Source: Notoacmeibacter sp. MSK16QG-6 (lineage in GTDB: Bacteria > Pseudomonadota > Alphaproteobacteria > Rhizobiales > Rhizobiaceae). From it: 55,531 bases of DNA. The notes under the pieces were generated by a model, which saw nothing but the letters and a program-made list of their open reading frames with translations, was not told where the DNA came from and did not search any database. A program made the position numbers and the translations under genes. The stretch spans positions 1-55,531 of the forward strand of contig NZ_JAMYXM010000009.1 in assembly GCF_024158145.1 (NCBI RefSeq), read 5' to 3'. Below, one piece after another: positions 25,515-32,702 of this stretch (positions within the stretch are counted from its first letter, which is position 1; the number at the start of each line of letters is the position of its first letter).

Positions 25515-26276
25515 ATGGAGCACGCGGTAGCGATGAAACATTTGCGCACGCAACACATTCCAGAATTCTTCTTAGAACGTGTCAGTGTCACAGAGTGTTG
25601 TAGTAAAGATCGATTGCTGGGTCTTCTGCACGACGTTTGTGACTGCTACCATTTAGGCGACATTACCTACTACGGATGTACCAGGCGAGCCAACGGCGAT
25701 GCGTCTCAGTGTCTTTTGACCACCTATTGCCCCGAATGGGTCTCCCATTACTTTCAAAATGGCTATGAATCCATCGATCCTCTACTGACATTCGGGCCGA
25801 ATTCGCTTCACCCCATTCAATGGTCATCGGTCGATTTGAATAGATCAACGTCCGAATTTTTTTCGGCATCAAGGGATTTCGGCATTGGCTCGAAAGGGAT
25901 CACAATTTCCGTAAGGGGGCTTAGGCAGGAATCTGCCTTAGTATCCTATAGCAAGGAATGTAGCGACATCGAATGGAAATCGTACTGCAACGACCTAATT
26001 TCCGACTTATATTATCTTTCATCGTTGATTCATGAACAGGCGGTATTGTTACAATCATCCGAAATCGGTTTGGCTGGTATCCGACTGTCGACTCGCGAGA
26101 CCGAAACTCTGTCATGGGCCGCAAGGGGTAAAACAGCGTGGGAAACAGCTCAGATATTAGGACTATCAGAGAAAACTGTCCAGTTTTACCTTTCAAATGC
26201 CTGCACTAAGCTCGGAACAACAACAAAAACTCATGCTGTTGCGACGGCCATATCCGAGCATATGATCAAGCTTTAA
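25515..26276 (+). CDS. LuxR-family autoinducer-binding regulator
   Basis: 253 residues. The autoinducer domain has all invariant positions with TraR spacing: Trp75, Tyr79, Asp88, Pro89 and Trp103 (CPEWVSHYF, SIDPLL, PIQW). The C-terminal LuxR HTH is at about 192-245 (LSTRETETLSWAARGKTAWE). It should bind an acyl-homoserine lactone made by the luxI at 26411 and act on the shared operator. A start at Met7 (25533) is also possible. Codon use is AT-richer than the replication block. Confidence 0.92.
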   Translation: MEHAVAMKHLRTQHIPEFFLERVSVTECCSKDRLLGLLHDVCDCYHLGDITYYGCTRRANGDASQCLLTTYCPEWVSHYFQNGYESIDPLLTFGPNSLHPIQWSSVDLNRSTSEFFSASRDFGIGSKGITISVRGLRQESALVSYSKECSDIEWKSYCNDLISDLYYLSSLIHEQAVLLQSSEIGLAGIRLSTRETETLSWAARGKTAWETAQILGLSEKTVQFYLSNACTKLGTTTKTHAVATAISEHMIKL

Positions 26277-26348
26277 ACACGGGGCACCAGAGTGCAAACC
26301 TCAGCCGTCCCCCATCAATAGCGCCGTCAATACCGCAGTTCCTCCAAT

Positions 26349-26369
26349 GGCAGTTCAGGCGTCCCTGCC
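26349..26369 (+). promoter_or_regulatory. Candidate lux box upstream of luxI
   Basis: GGCAG-N11-CTGCC, a 21-bp dyad ending 41 nt before the luxI ATG. Its first 20 bases match 25405-25424 at 17 positions. The position and symmetry fit a LuxR-type binding site giving positive autoregulation. Confidence 0.6.
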
Positions 26370-26410
26370 GACATTATTGGCCGCAGCCAGATGCTGGAGC
26401 AGCGGTCGAC

Positions 26411-27022
26411 ATGTTGATAGTTACCCGCCAAACAAATAATTCAAAATTTCGTGACATCTTCGACCAGATGTATGCATTACGCGCGAGACAATTTTCGCAA
26501 AGGCGTGGATGGAATGTCCACGTCGTCAATGGGTTGGAAAAGGACAGATTTGACGAATTGCGCCCCATTTATATCATGGTGGTGAGCGGTGATAAACGAT
26601 TGCTGGCTTCGCTTCGACTACTTTCAACGACTGAGCCGCATATGTTGTCCGACGTATTCCCCGAGGTTATGGGAAATATGCCACTCGTGCGAGATCCAAT
26701 GATATGGGAAAGCTCTCGCTTTTGTGTTGACACTACTCTTGCAAGAGATTTCGCTACTGATGGCATCAATATCGTAACGCGCACGTTATTATCAGGCTTA
26801 TTTACTACGGCCTTGAGTCATGGTTTTTCAAATATCATCTCTGTTTATGATATTTATCTGGAAAAAATTCTTCGCAGATCGGGTTGCATTTTCGAAAGAT
26901 TGGGGCCGGTCGTAACATATGATGATCTCAAAACCGTTGCCGGTATTTTCGAGGTCTCCCCGCAAGTTATTGAGAATCTCAACGACCATGACAGCCGCAT
27001 CAAATCCCTGAGGGCTGCATAA
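26411..27022 (+). CDS. Acyl-homoserine lactone synthase (LuxI family)
   Basis: 203 residues. The family invariants are present at the expected spacing: Arg24/26, Phe28, Trp34, Asp45, Asp48, Arg69 (ASLRLL), Phe83, Glu100 and Arg103 (WESSRF). It uses S-adenosylmethionine and an acyl carrier to make the signal; chain length cannot be read from the sequence. It lies 134 nt behind luxR in the same direction, with a lux-box-like dyad between. Confidence 0.93.
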   Translation: MLIVTRQTNNSKFRDIFDQMYALRARQFSQRRGWNVHVVNGLEKDRFDELRPIYIMVVSGDKRLLASLRLLSTTEPHMLSDVFPEVMGNMPLVRDPMIWESSRFCVDTTLARDFATDGINIVTRTLLSGLFTTALSHGFSNIISVYDIYLEKILRRSGCIFERLGPVVTYDDLKTVAGIFEVSPQVIENLNDHDSRIKSLRAA

Positions 27023-27035
27023 ATACTTTCTTTCC

Positions 27036-27716
27036 TCATAGATGCCGAGAGCGACGGACTCTCTTACTACGGTCGGACGTTAGATGTTCAGATTGATTCG
27101 GTGATTCCATCACTTTCGCCCCTTCTTCTTTTAGCGAGCCGTCGCCGTTGAGATAGCTGTAGAGGGTCGCCGTCGAAATGTTGAGATGATCGGCCACGCC
27201 TTGTGCGGTTTCGTTCGGAAGCCGAAGCAGCGCCTGCGCCGCCTCGATCGTCTTGCGGCTCATCTTCCGGGGCCGCCCTCCTTTTCGGCCCCTTGCTCGG
27301 GCGGCTGCAAGACCGGCCTTCGTCCGTTCCGCAATCAACTCGCGCTCGTACTCGGCCAAGACCGCGAAGACACCGAAAAAGAGTCGGCCGTTGTGGGTCG
27401 TCGTGTCGATCGACGCGCCATAGCCGGCGAGAACCCGAAAGCCTATGTCGCGCTCGCGCAGATCGTCGACGGTGTTGATCAGGTGCTTCAGATCACGGCC
27501 AAGGCGATCCAGTTTCCAGATGACAAGTGTGTTCCCTGGCTGGAGCGCGCGAAGACATTCCTGCAGACCGGGTCGAGCATCCTTTCGTCCGGACGCACGG
27601 TCCTCGTAAATCCGACTTGCGTCGACGCCGGCGGCGATGAGGGCATCACGCTGAAGATCGAGAGACTGCGAACCATCCGCTTTGGAGACGCGGGCATATC
27701 CGATCAGAACTGACAT
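27036..27716 (-). CDS. Serine recombinase of the resolvase/invertase family
   Basis: 226 residues. Catalytic N-terminal domain: LIGYARVSKADGSQSLDLQ (Ser nucleophile), RASGRKDARPGL and TLVIWKLDRLGRDLKHL; long E helix YERELIAERTKAGLAAARARGRKGGRP. The DNA-binding HTH is around AQGVADHLNISTATLYSYL, and the 35-residue tail is basic. No transposase is adjacent, so it is either a plasmid multimer resolvase or a remnant of a Tn3-type element. The cognate site should lie in 27717-27860. Confidence 0.9.
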   Translation of the reverse strand: MSVLIGYARVSKADGSQSLDLQRDALIAAGVDASRIYEDRASGRKDARPGLQECLRALQPGNTLVIWKLDRLGRDLKHLINTVDDLRERDIGFRVLAGYGASIDTTTHNGRLFFGVFAVLAEYERELIAERTKAGLAAARARGRKGGRPRKMSRKTIEAAQALLRLPNETAQGVADHLNISTATLYSYLNGDGSLKEEGAKVMESPNQSEHLTSDRSKRVRRSRHL

Positions 27717-27818
27717 TCGCTCAAAAACTTTGCATCGACAGGGTATTCTGAGCGTAGATTATTGGAACGGGTTTTCAAGCGCTTTTCCGAGTACCCACAA
27801 GATGGGAGCGCCACTCTC

Positions 27819-27838
27819 CAGAAAACGGTCGTTTTCTG
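27819..27838. repeat. 9-bp inverted repeat upstream of the resolvase gene
   Basis: CAGAAAACG and CGTTTTCTG are separated by two bases, about 100 bp upstream of the resolvase start. The word CAGAAAACGG recalls Tn3-family ends, but it could equally be part of a resolution site or operator. Confidence 0.45.
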
Positions 27839-27904
27839 AGCAGTGACCGTCGAAATGTCTAAATGATCAGCCTATGCTTGCGCCAACGACAAAAGGATCA
27901 TTCG

Positions 27905-28231
27905 ATGTCGAAGGAAATCAAACTGCGAAACGCTTCATCACCCCGTCTCTCTATCGAACGGATTCTGTCGAACCTGACGCCCACTGAGCTTGAACAACTC
28001 GCGATCGCTGTCATCCGAAACCAAAGAGAGCGTCTTGAGGCCGCTCAGACTTTGTACGATCGTCTCGACGCTTCGCGGAAGGGTGCTCATCAGGATGCGG
28101 CAGATGAGCTAGTAAAGCATGAGTACACGCTCGCCATGCTAATGATGACCACGCATCATCAAGTTACATCGGCCGTTATCGATAAATTAGGATATGTACC
28201 GACCATCTCTGGGGGTGAAACTGCTCACTGA
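27905..28231 (+). CDS. traM: TraM-like quorum-sensing antiactivator
   Basis: 108 residues from ATG 27905 (AAGGA seven bases upstream). Two long helices with LTPTELEQLAIAVIRNQRERLEAA and an ending of the form LGYVPTI correspond to Agrobacterium TraM (LPPADLETITIDAIR ... LGFIPKV) in length and pattern. TraM binds TraR and blocks DNA binding until the signal accumulates. It lies 0.9 kb downstream of luxI, so its target is probably the LuxR at 25515. Confidence 0.72.
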   Translation: MSKEIKLRNASSPRLSIERILSNLTPTELEQLAIAVIRNQRERLEAAQTLYDRLDASRKGAHQDAADELVKHEYTLAMLMMTTHHQVTSAVIDKLGYVPTISGGETAH

Positions 28232-28282
28232 GACTGGCTTCGACGGGCGGGTTAGACTGACGTTCCCAACCGATCCGACTTC

Positions 28283-28561
28283 TCATTGAAGCGCATCGCG
28301 CTCGCCTGTGAGAATCATCCGATAGCCGGTCTCGCTCATCCACTTCGCGCGCCTCAGATGATCTTGCCAGCAATGGTGCGTCTGTTCCGGATGAGTTGAC
28401 GGATCCCGGCCAAGAACGATGCGCGCTACCTCGCGCCAGTCAGCGCCCTCAGACTCGGCGTCGAGGAGTCGTATATAGATCGCAAAATGCGCTTCATCAT
28501 AGGGCGTGATCCGGTCCGACCACGGCACTTCGTCAGCGACGGACTGGGACTGTTTGGTCAT
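28283..28561 (-). CDS. Small DUF2285-type protein, possibly QseM-like
   Basis: 92 residues. The pattern YIRLLDAESEGADWREVARIVLG followed by WQDHLRRAKWMSETGYRMIL matches the DUF2285 core. Family members on Mesorhizobium symbiosis islands include the antiactivator QseM and the excision activator FseA. The size and the position beside a TraM-like gene favour a regulatory role in quorum sensing or transfer, but this is inferred. Confidence 0.65.
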   Translation of the reverse strand: MTKQSQSVADEVPWSDRITPYDEAHFAIYIRLLDAESEGADWREVARIVLGRDPSTHPEQTHHCWQDHLRRAKWMSETGYRMILTGERDALQ

Positions 28562-28603
28562 TTTTCGCCCTCGTTTCGTAACCCCGAATTAAGCCTGCGC
28601 AGA

Positions 28604-28637
28604 GTGAGCCAAATTTATCTCCACAGTGAGGCAAATT
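28604..28637. repeat. Short direct repeat, possible insertion-sequence end
   Basis: GTGAGCCAAATT (28604-28615) and GTGAGGCAAATT (28626-28637) are 11/12 identical with a 22-bp period. Spaced terminal repeats of this kind occur at IS21-type ends, but no transposase is present. Confidence 0.3.
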
Positions 28638-28753
28638 GGTCGCTCGTTGAACGTAATCTCGCCTCAACTCGACCTAATGTTGACCGGGCAGGAATAGAAT
28701 CCAACCTGTTGGAGTTCACGTAACACATTTAAATCTCGAATAATTCCAAAGTA

Positions 28754-28995
28754 ACGAGAGGGGGAGACGGCGCCGCCTTCTCCCCCGCAAGCCGAAAAAT
28801 CGGTGTCCCCATCCTTCGCCCGTGGCGATGCCACGGGCTGCAGGACGCAGTCGAAGACTGCGCCCTTTGGGTGGGTGATCCCCCTCCGACTTTTCGGCAT
28901 GCCCCCCTCTTCCGCTCTCACCGACGAGGTCTCGGGAGCAGGAGCGGGGCTCCTGCCCCTTCGGGACAGCAGGCAGGAGGCCGCAAGTGTGAGCG
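28754..28995 (+). ncRNA. Multi-hairpin structured region ahead of the 114-residue gene (possible leader motif copy E)
   Basis: Successive complementary arms: a GGGGGAG/CTCCCCC arm pair; an outer pair GCCGAAAA (28791-28798) with TTTTCGGC (28891-28898), extended by TCGG/CCGA; inside it GCCCGTGGC/GCCACGGGC and GCAGTC/GACTGC; then GCAGGAG/CTCCTGC and CCC-TTC-GGG. CTGCGCCCTTTGGGTG inside resembles the core hairpin of copies A and B and has the same orientation relative to the next gene (29008). A function as an RNA is likely; the identity is unknown. Confidence 0.5.
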
Positions 28996-29007
28996 CGGAG
29001 GCTGCAA

Positions 29008-29352
29008 ATGGACGAGGACATTGTTGAGTATGGGGACATCGGTGTGGACAGAGCGATAGCGGAACACAGCGACGCTGTGGTTGAGCTGCACGCGGCGGCC
29101 GTCAGGCTGGTGAAGGAGACCGGCGCGAACGGGCTCGATCCGCAAGCGGTTGGCGTTTCCATGATCGGGGATGTGCTCGATCATAGTCGGGATGAAGCGA
29201 AGGCCTGGGCGCGCTTATTGGCGATGAAGCCGGCATCCCACGAAGACAACCAAAAGAGGCTGACCTACATCGCGGGGTTCTTGATTTCGACGCATAGCCG
29301 TTTGAGGGACGCCGAACTCGAAACCCTGATCACCAACATTTTTGGGGCGTGA
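29008..29352 (+). CDS. Hypothetical protein (114 residues)
   Basis: ATG at 29008 with GGAGG six bases upstream. Acidic, helical, no membrane segment; contains DRAIAEHSDAVVELHAAAVRL and a tail with DAELETLITNIFGA. No family recognised. It is preceded by the long structured leader and convergent with the exported-protein operon. Confidence 0.65.
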   Translation: MDEDIVEYGDIGVDRAIAEHSDAVVELHAAAVRLVKETGANGLDPQAVGVSMIGDVLDHSRDEAKAWARLLAMKPASHEDNQKRLTYIAGFLISTHSRLRDAELETLITNIFGA

Positions 29353-29388
29353 GAGGAGACTGGAGCGTCCGGCCTCCTGCTCAATGGC

Positions 29389-29808
29389 TCAGTAGAGGAT
29401 GGCGGCCCAGTTGCCCTCACCATTTTTGGCGAAGCCGACCAGGCGGTTCTTTGGTTCCGTCTGTTGCGGCGTATAGCGGATTGACGTCATGCATGTGACG
29501 CCGGGTCCGTTGGCATCCTCGCCACACTGACCAAGGGCAATGGTCGCATCTGGTTTGGCGTCGGCGTTGTAGGCGAGAGGCGATTTTCTCAGGGCCTCGT
29601 TCACAGCGATCTGGGCTTCTTCGGCTGTCGGAATTATCAGTGACGCCGCCTGGCAAAGTGATGGATCGGCTTCCACCACCGCATGCAGGTCCGTATCCTG
29701 GGTCGATGTGAGATCGGCTGACGGCTGAACCATGACGACATAGGTGGTGAGGGAGCCGGCGGCGATGCCAATGGCGGCCGCGGCGACAAGTGGAAGAGCG
29801 TTGGGCAT
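29389..29808 (-). CDS. Exported or membrane-anchored hypothetical protein
   Basis: 139 residues with an N-terminal signal or anchor (LVAAAAIGIAAGSLTTYVVM) and a soluble domain with three Cys (SLCQAAS, GQCGED, VTCMTS). Last gene of the minus-strand operon that diverges from virB; starts 6 nt after the preceding stop. It probably sits in the periplasm near the secretion machine. Family not recognised. Confidence 0.65.
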   Translation of the reverse strand: MPNALPLVAAAAIGIAAGSLTTYVVMVQPSADLTSTQDTDLHAVVEADPSLCQAASLIIPTAEEAQIAVNEALRKSPLAYNADAKPDATIALGQCGEDANGPGVTCMTSIRYTPQQTEPKNRLVGFAKNGEGNWAAILY

Positions 29809-29814
29809 ATCTTG

Positions 29815-30297
29815 CTACTTGTTGAGGTTAAACCAATGCCGGCTCGATGCACCGGCCTCTGTGTCGCGGATGTCGAAATAGTACGGCTTCGATCGCACCG
29901 GTCGCGGTTGGTACTCGTAGGGCTGGCAGTCATAGCCCTCGCCACGCCCTGAACAGTTGGTCTTCCTGCGCCGGCAAAACGACTTGTCGTTTCCTCGGTC
30001 CAAACCCGGATCCGCCGTTTCTTCCCATCCGGTCGGGCAGTCGTCATATCGTTGATAGCCGGGCGAACCCGTGCCCGCCTCCGGACAGGTCGGCCAAGAA
30101 AATCCCGGATTTTTCATCGCTGCGATGAGCTTGTACATTGGCGGATGACAGGCTCCGATGGTCTGCCATCCGGCTGGGTTTGAAGCACAGAGCAGCACCT
30201 CACATCCCCACTCACTGGCGTGAACAGGCGAGGGTGAACTGAACGCTATGGTGCCGACAAGACCGGCACAGGCGATAATGATCGATCTGACTTTCAT
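29815..30297 (-). CDS. Secreted Cys-rich protein of the T4SS-flanking operon
   Basis: 160 residues with a signal peptide (IIIACAGLVGTIAFSSPSPVHA). The mature part has at least eight Cys, including WGCEVLLCASNPAGW, IGACHPP and SWPTCPEAG. The WGCEVLLC motif resembles a protein seen beside VirB-type loci of alphaproteobacteria, but I cannot assign a function. The ATG overlaps the previous gene's stop by four bases. Disulfide-rich periplasmic role inferred. Confidence 0.65.
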   Translation of the reverse strand: MKVRSIIIACAGLVGTIAFSSPSPVHASEWGCEVLLCASNPAGWQTIGACHPPMYKLIAAMKNPGFSWPTCPEAGTGSPGYQRYDDCPTGWEETADPGLDRGNDKSFCRRRKTNCSGRGEGYDCQPYEYQPRPVRSKPYYFDIRDTEAGASSRHWFNLNK

Positions 30298-30707
30298 TTT
30301 GGCATCCTCTGATCGGCATATTGAAAGTGCGAAGCGGCGGGTGCCGGCGGCCTTCCGCCGGCTGATTTGGAATTGCCCGGCAAGAGGGAAGCAGCGAAAA
30401 CGAACGTGGCGATGAAGCCGAAGAGACTGAACCACAGGATGCCGTAGCGAAGGACCAGGACATCGGCGCGGATCTGCCGGCACAGGATCACGTAGACGAC
30501 GTTCGCGGCCGCGAGAGCCTCGATCGCAAGACTGCGCTCCGGGAAGCGCCAGATTTCCAGACTGATCAACAAAGCCGCCGGTAGAGAGTGAATCCACCAA
30601 AGACGGACGCTCGGCAGAAGGAGCGCGAAGGCGATCGTCGTCGCCACGAGAAGGCTGACGGCCGTTTCGGTGAGCACGGTCGATCCGAGCGATGTGAAGT
30701 CCGGCAA
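30294..30707 (-). CDS. Four-helix membrane protein of the T4SS-flanking operon
   Basis: 137 residues with hydrophobic segments at about 15-33, 38-56, 62-78 and 85-108, then a Pro/Ala-rich tail. It starts directly at the end of the SNase-like gene and overlaps the next gene by ATGA. No family recognised; the topology suggests an inner-membrane protein. Confidence 0.65.
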   Translation of the reverse strand: MPDFTSLGSTVLTETAVSLLVATTIAFALLLPSVRLWWIHSLPAALLISLEIWRFPERSLAIEALAAANVVYVILCRQIRADVLVLRYGILWFSLFGFIATFVFAASLLPGNSKSAGGRPPAPAASHFQYADQRMPK

Positions 30708-31391
30708 TTATCGGTCGGTCCTCTTCGGCTTATTCCGAGCGTCGACGAATGGCGGCGAAATCTCGCTTTCGCGCTCGGTTAGTAGGTTGAAGTCGGCGAT
30801 TGGCTGACGGTTGAGAGTCTTGTCGACGGCCTTGCGTCGCCACTCGTTCATATCCAGCACGTAGGTTGCCCACATGCCGTATCGCGCCGCCATCGCATAT
30901 CGCTGGTAGGCGAAGTAGTTCGGATAGGCGGGAGAAGGCGATACGACCCGTGCCCAGCCGACCCGGAGCATCTCAAGCCCCAGGTCGTAGCCGCGTGTCG
31001 AACAATAGGCCAGGACAACACCGTCTGCGTCATAAGCAACGCCGGTGCATTTGACCGGATGGGAACCGATCGCGCGTTTGAGCCAAGCCTTGGCAAGGGG
31101 GCCGCACGGTACGGGGGGTGGCGAATGGACCTTGTCGCGCTCAACCCAGTGCGGATCGAGCGCCCATTGGGGAAGTTCGCAGGCATCGATGTCCATCAAC
31201 CTGACCTTGGCGCCGTATTGCGGATACCAGAGCGTCCGGCCATCGATGACGGCCACTCGCCCCGAATAGGACGGGAGGGGCGACGCCGACGTGACGATCA
31301 ATGCCGATGGTGGGCCGGACAAAATGGGATCGGCTGCGAAGGCCGGGAGGCACGGGAGCAGGCTGACGGCTGCAAGAGCAAGGCGATTCAT
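30708..31391 (-). CDS. Exported SNase-like protein 1 of 3
   Basis: 227 residues with a signal peptide (LALAAVSLLPCLPAFA). The mature part keeps an SNase-type core, VAVIDGRTLWYPQYGAKVRLMDIDACELPQWA and GLEMLRVGWARVV, with a C-terminal extension. Strict catalytic Arg/Glu positions are not clearly kept, so activity is uncertain. It overlaps the next SNase-like gene by ATGA. Confidence 0.7.
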   Translation of the reverse strand: MNRLALAAVSLLPCLPAFAADPILSGPPSALIVTSASPLPSYSGRVAVIDGRTLWYPQYGAKVRLMDIDACELPQWALDPHWVERDKVHSPPPVPCGPLAKAWLKRAIGSHPVKCTGVAYDADGVVLAYCSTRGYDLGLEMLRVGWARVVSPSPAYPNYFAYQRYAMAARYGMWATYVLDMNEWRRKAVDKTLNRQPIADFNLLTERESEISPPFVDARNKPKRTDR

Positions 31392-31930
31392 TGGGAGTCT
31401 TTCGACGCTCTGGACGCCGCGTTGCGGCTCAATAGGATCGAGGGATGCTGCACGTCCTTGAATTGCCAAAGCCCCGCTGACTTCTTGCGAGCTTCCTGTT
31501 CGGCCACCGCATAGCCGGCGTTGTAGGGAAGGCCTTCGGCGTTGAGAGCGGCAAAGGCGTAGCCGCTTGTGATCAGCAGTGTGCCGAGATCCAGCCGCTG
31601 ACCGTCGATGGTCGCGTAGCACATGACGAAGGTGACGTCCGTCGTTGTCGCGACGGCAGCGCAGATCGGCGATGTGTCTTTGATATAGGCGGCGAGCACA
31701 GCCATGGAGGCATCGCCACAATCACGGACATTTCCGCTCTTGTCGGTATAGGGCGTGCCCCTGATGCACGATTGAACCCCATAAAGACGATAGCGCTCAC
31801 CGTCATCGCTCCAGGTATCACCGGTCTGGAGCGTGATGCCCGGCTCAAGGTCGAAATAGCCGGCGGGAGCGGCTTCGGCGACCGCTCCCGCCATCAGGCC
31901 CGCCACGATTGTCGGGACAAATCGCTTCAT
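31388..31930 (-). CDS. Exported SNase-like protein 2 of 3
   Basis: 180 residues with a signal peptide (IVAGLMAGAVAEAAPA). It has the thermonuclease-family frame: TWSDDGERYRLYGVQSCIRG, CYATIDGQRLDLGTLLITSGYAFA and a late AEQEARKKSAGLW. The GLW ending is typical of SNase-like domains. Cys replace some catalytic positions, suggesting a structural or binding role. Overlaps its neighbours by four bases on both sides. Confidence 0.72.
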   Translation of the reverse strand: MKRFVPTIVAGLMAGAVAEAAPAGYFDLEPGITLQTGDTWSDDGERYRLYGVQSCIRGTPYTDKSGNVRDCGDASMAVLAAYIKDTSPICAAVATTTDVTFVMCYATIDGQRLDLGTLLITSGYAFAALNAEGLPYNAGYAVAEQEARKKSAGLWQFKDVQHPSILLSRNAASRASKDSQ

Positions 31931-32532
31931 TGGCCTTTATGGCGTGGGTCCGCCCACATGCCATATCCTTTTTGACCAATGGTTTCGGCTTCGGATAAAT
32001 CCTCTCGTAGTGGTTTTCCGTCCGAACCCTTGGCAACGCGCAGAGCGCCGAGCGAGACGAGCTGCTCTTCCAACATGTCGACGGAGTCCAGACTACCGGG
32101 ATAGTGGTAATAGCCGTAACAGGTGGCATCCTGGCTCTTTGCCGACTCTTCACTGACGAAGGCGCGGCAAAACAAGACCTTTGCCGATTTCAGCATGATC
32201 TGAAGTTGGTCTTGCGCAAACTGAGCGCATGTACCGGAGAAATCTTCCGACCGGACCGTCAACTCGCCATCACACGGCTCCAGACCGTAGAGATGGACGG
32301 ATGTTTCGCCATCAACCTGAAAATCCGTAGGTGAAATCGCACGATACCCCTCGCGCGAAGCAAAACCTTTGCGGTTCGTGACTTCCCCTTCATTGTCGTA
32401 ATACTCGATGACCAGGACCGTTTTGCCCGGCGCTGCGAGCGATTTCACATAGTCTTTGTCGATAGTTGGGGCAGCCACCGCCATGCCCCCTACCAACGCA
32501 CCGACACATGCCAGTCCGAATATTTTGCGCAT
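31927..32532 (-). CDS. Exported SNase-like protein 3 of 3, first gene of its operon
   Basis: 201 residues with a signal peptide (LACVGALVGGMAVAAPT). Weaker SNase-like pattern: TSVHLYGLEPCDGELTV, LQIMLKSAKVLFCRAF and the ending ETIGQKGYGMWADP. With the two following genes it forms a tandem of related exported proteins. It is the first gene of the operon, divergent from virB1 over a 170-bp region. Confidence 0.62.
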   Translation of the reverse strand: MRKIFGLACVGALVGGMAVAAPTIDKDYVKSLAAPGKTVLVIEYYDNEGEVTNRKGFASREGYRAISPTDFQVDGETSVHLYGLEPCDGELTVRSEDFSGTCAQFAQDQLQIMLKSAKVLFCRAFVSEESAKSQDATCYGYYHYPGSLDSVDMLEEQLVSLGALRVAKGSDGKPLREDLSEAETIGQKGYGMWADPRHKGQ

Positions 32533-32702
32533 TGTTCTAGCCCTTTACCAATCTGGTTCACCGCTCGATCCATGGAAAGTTGCATATTAGGGGTTTTAAG
32601 GTCACCAAAAAAGCGGTATTCAATGACCCATTATGGCTACATTTGCGAAGCAAGAGTAGACCGTTTTCAGCAAAATCTCAACCGCACGAAAGAGGGGTCA
32701 TC
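32533..32702. promoter_or_regulatory. Divergent promoter region between the SNase-like operon and virB
   Basis: 170 bp, AT-richer than its flanks, containing the two start regions. No convincing LuxR-type box or LexA box is seen. The virB1 ribosome site AGAGGGG lies at its right end. Confidence 0.4.

Noticed and set aside
28664-28921. 85-residue minus-strand open frame with some protein-like text
   Set aside because: It runs through the paired arms of the multi-hairpin region, so the frame is better explained by RNA structure; it also has no ribosome site.
32533-32702. LuxR-type operator controlling virB
   Set aside because: No sequence resembling the 25405/26349 element was found in the divergent virB region, so quorum control of conjugation is not claimed.
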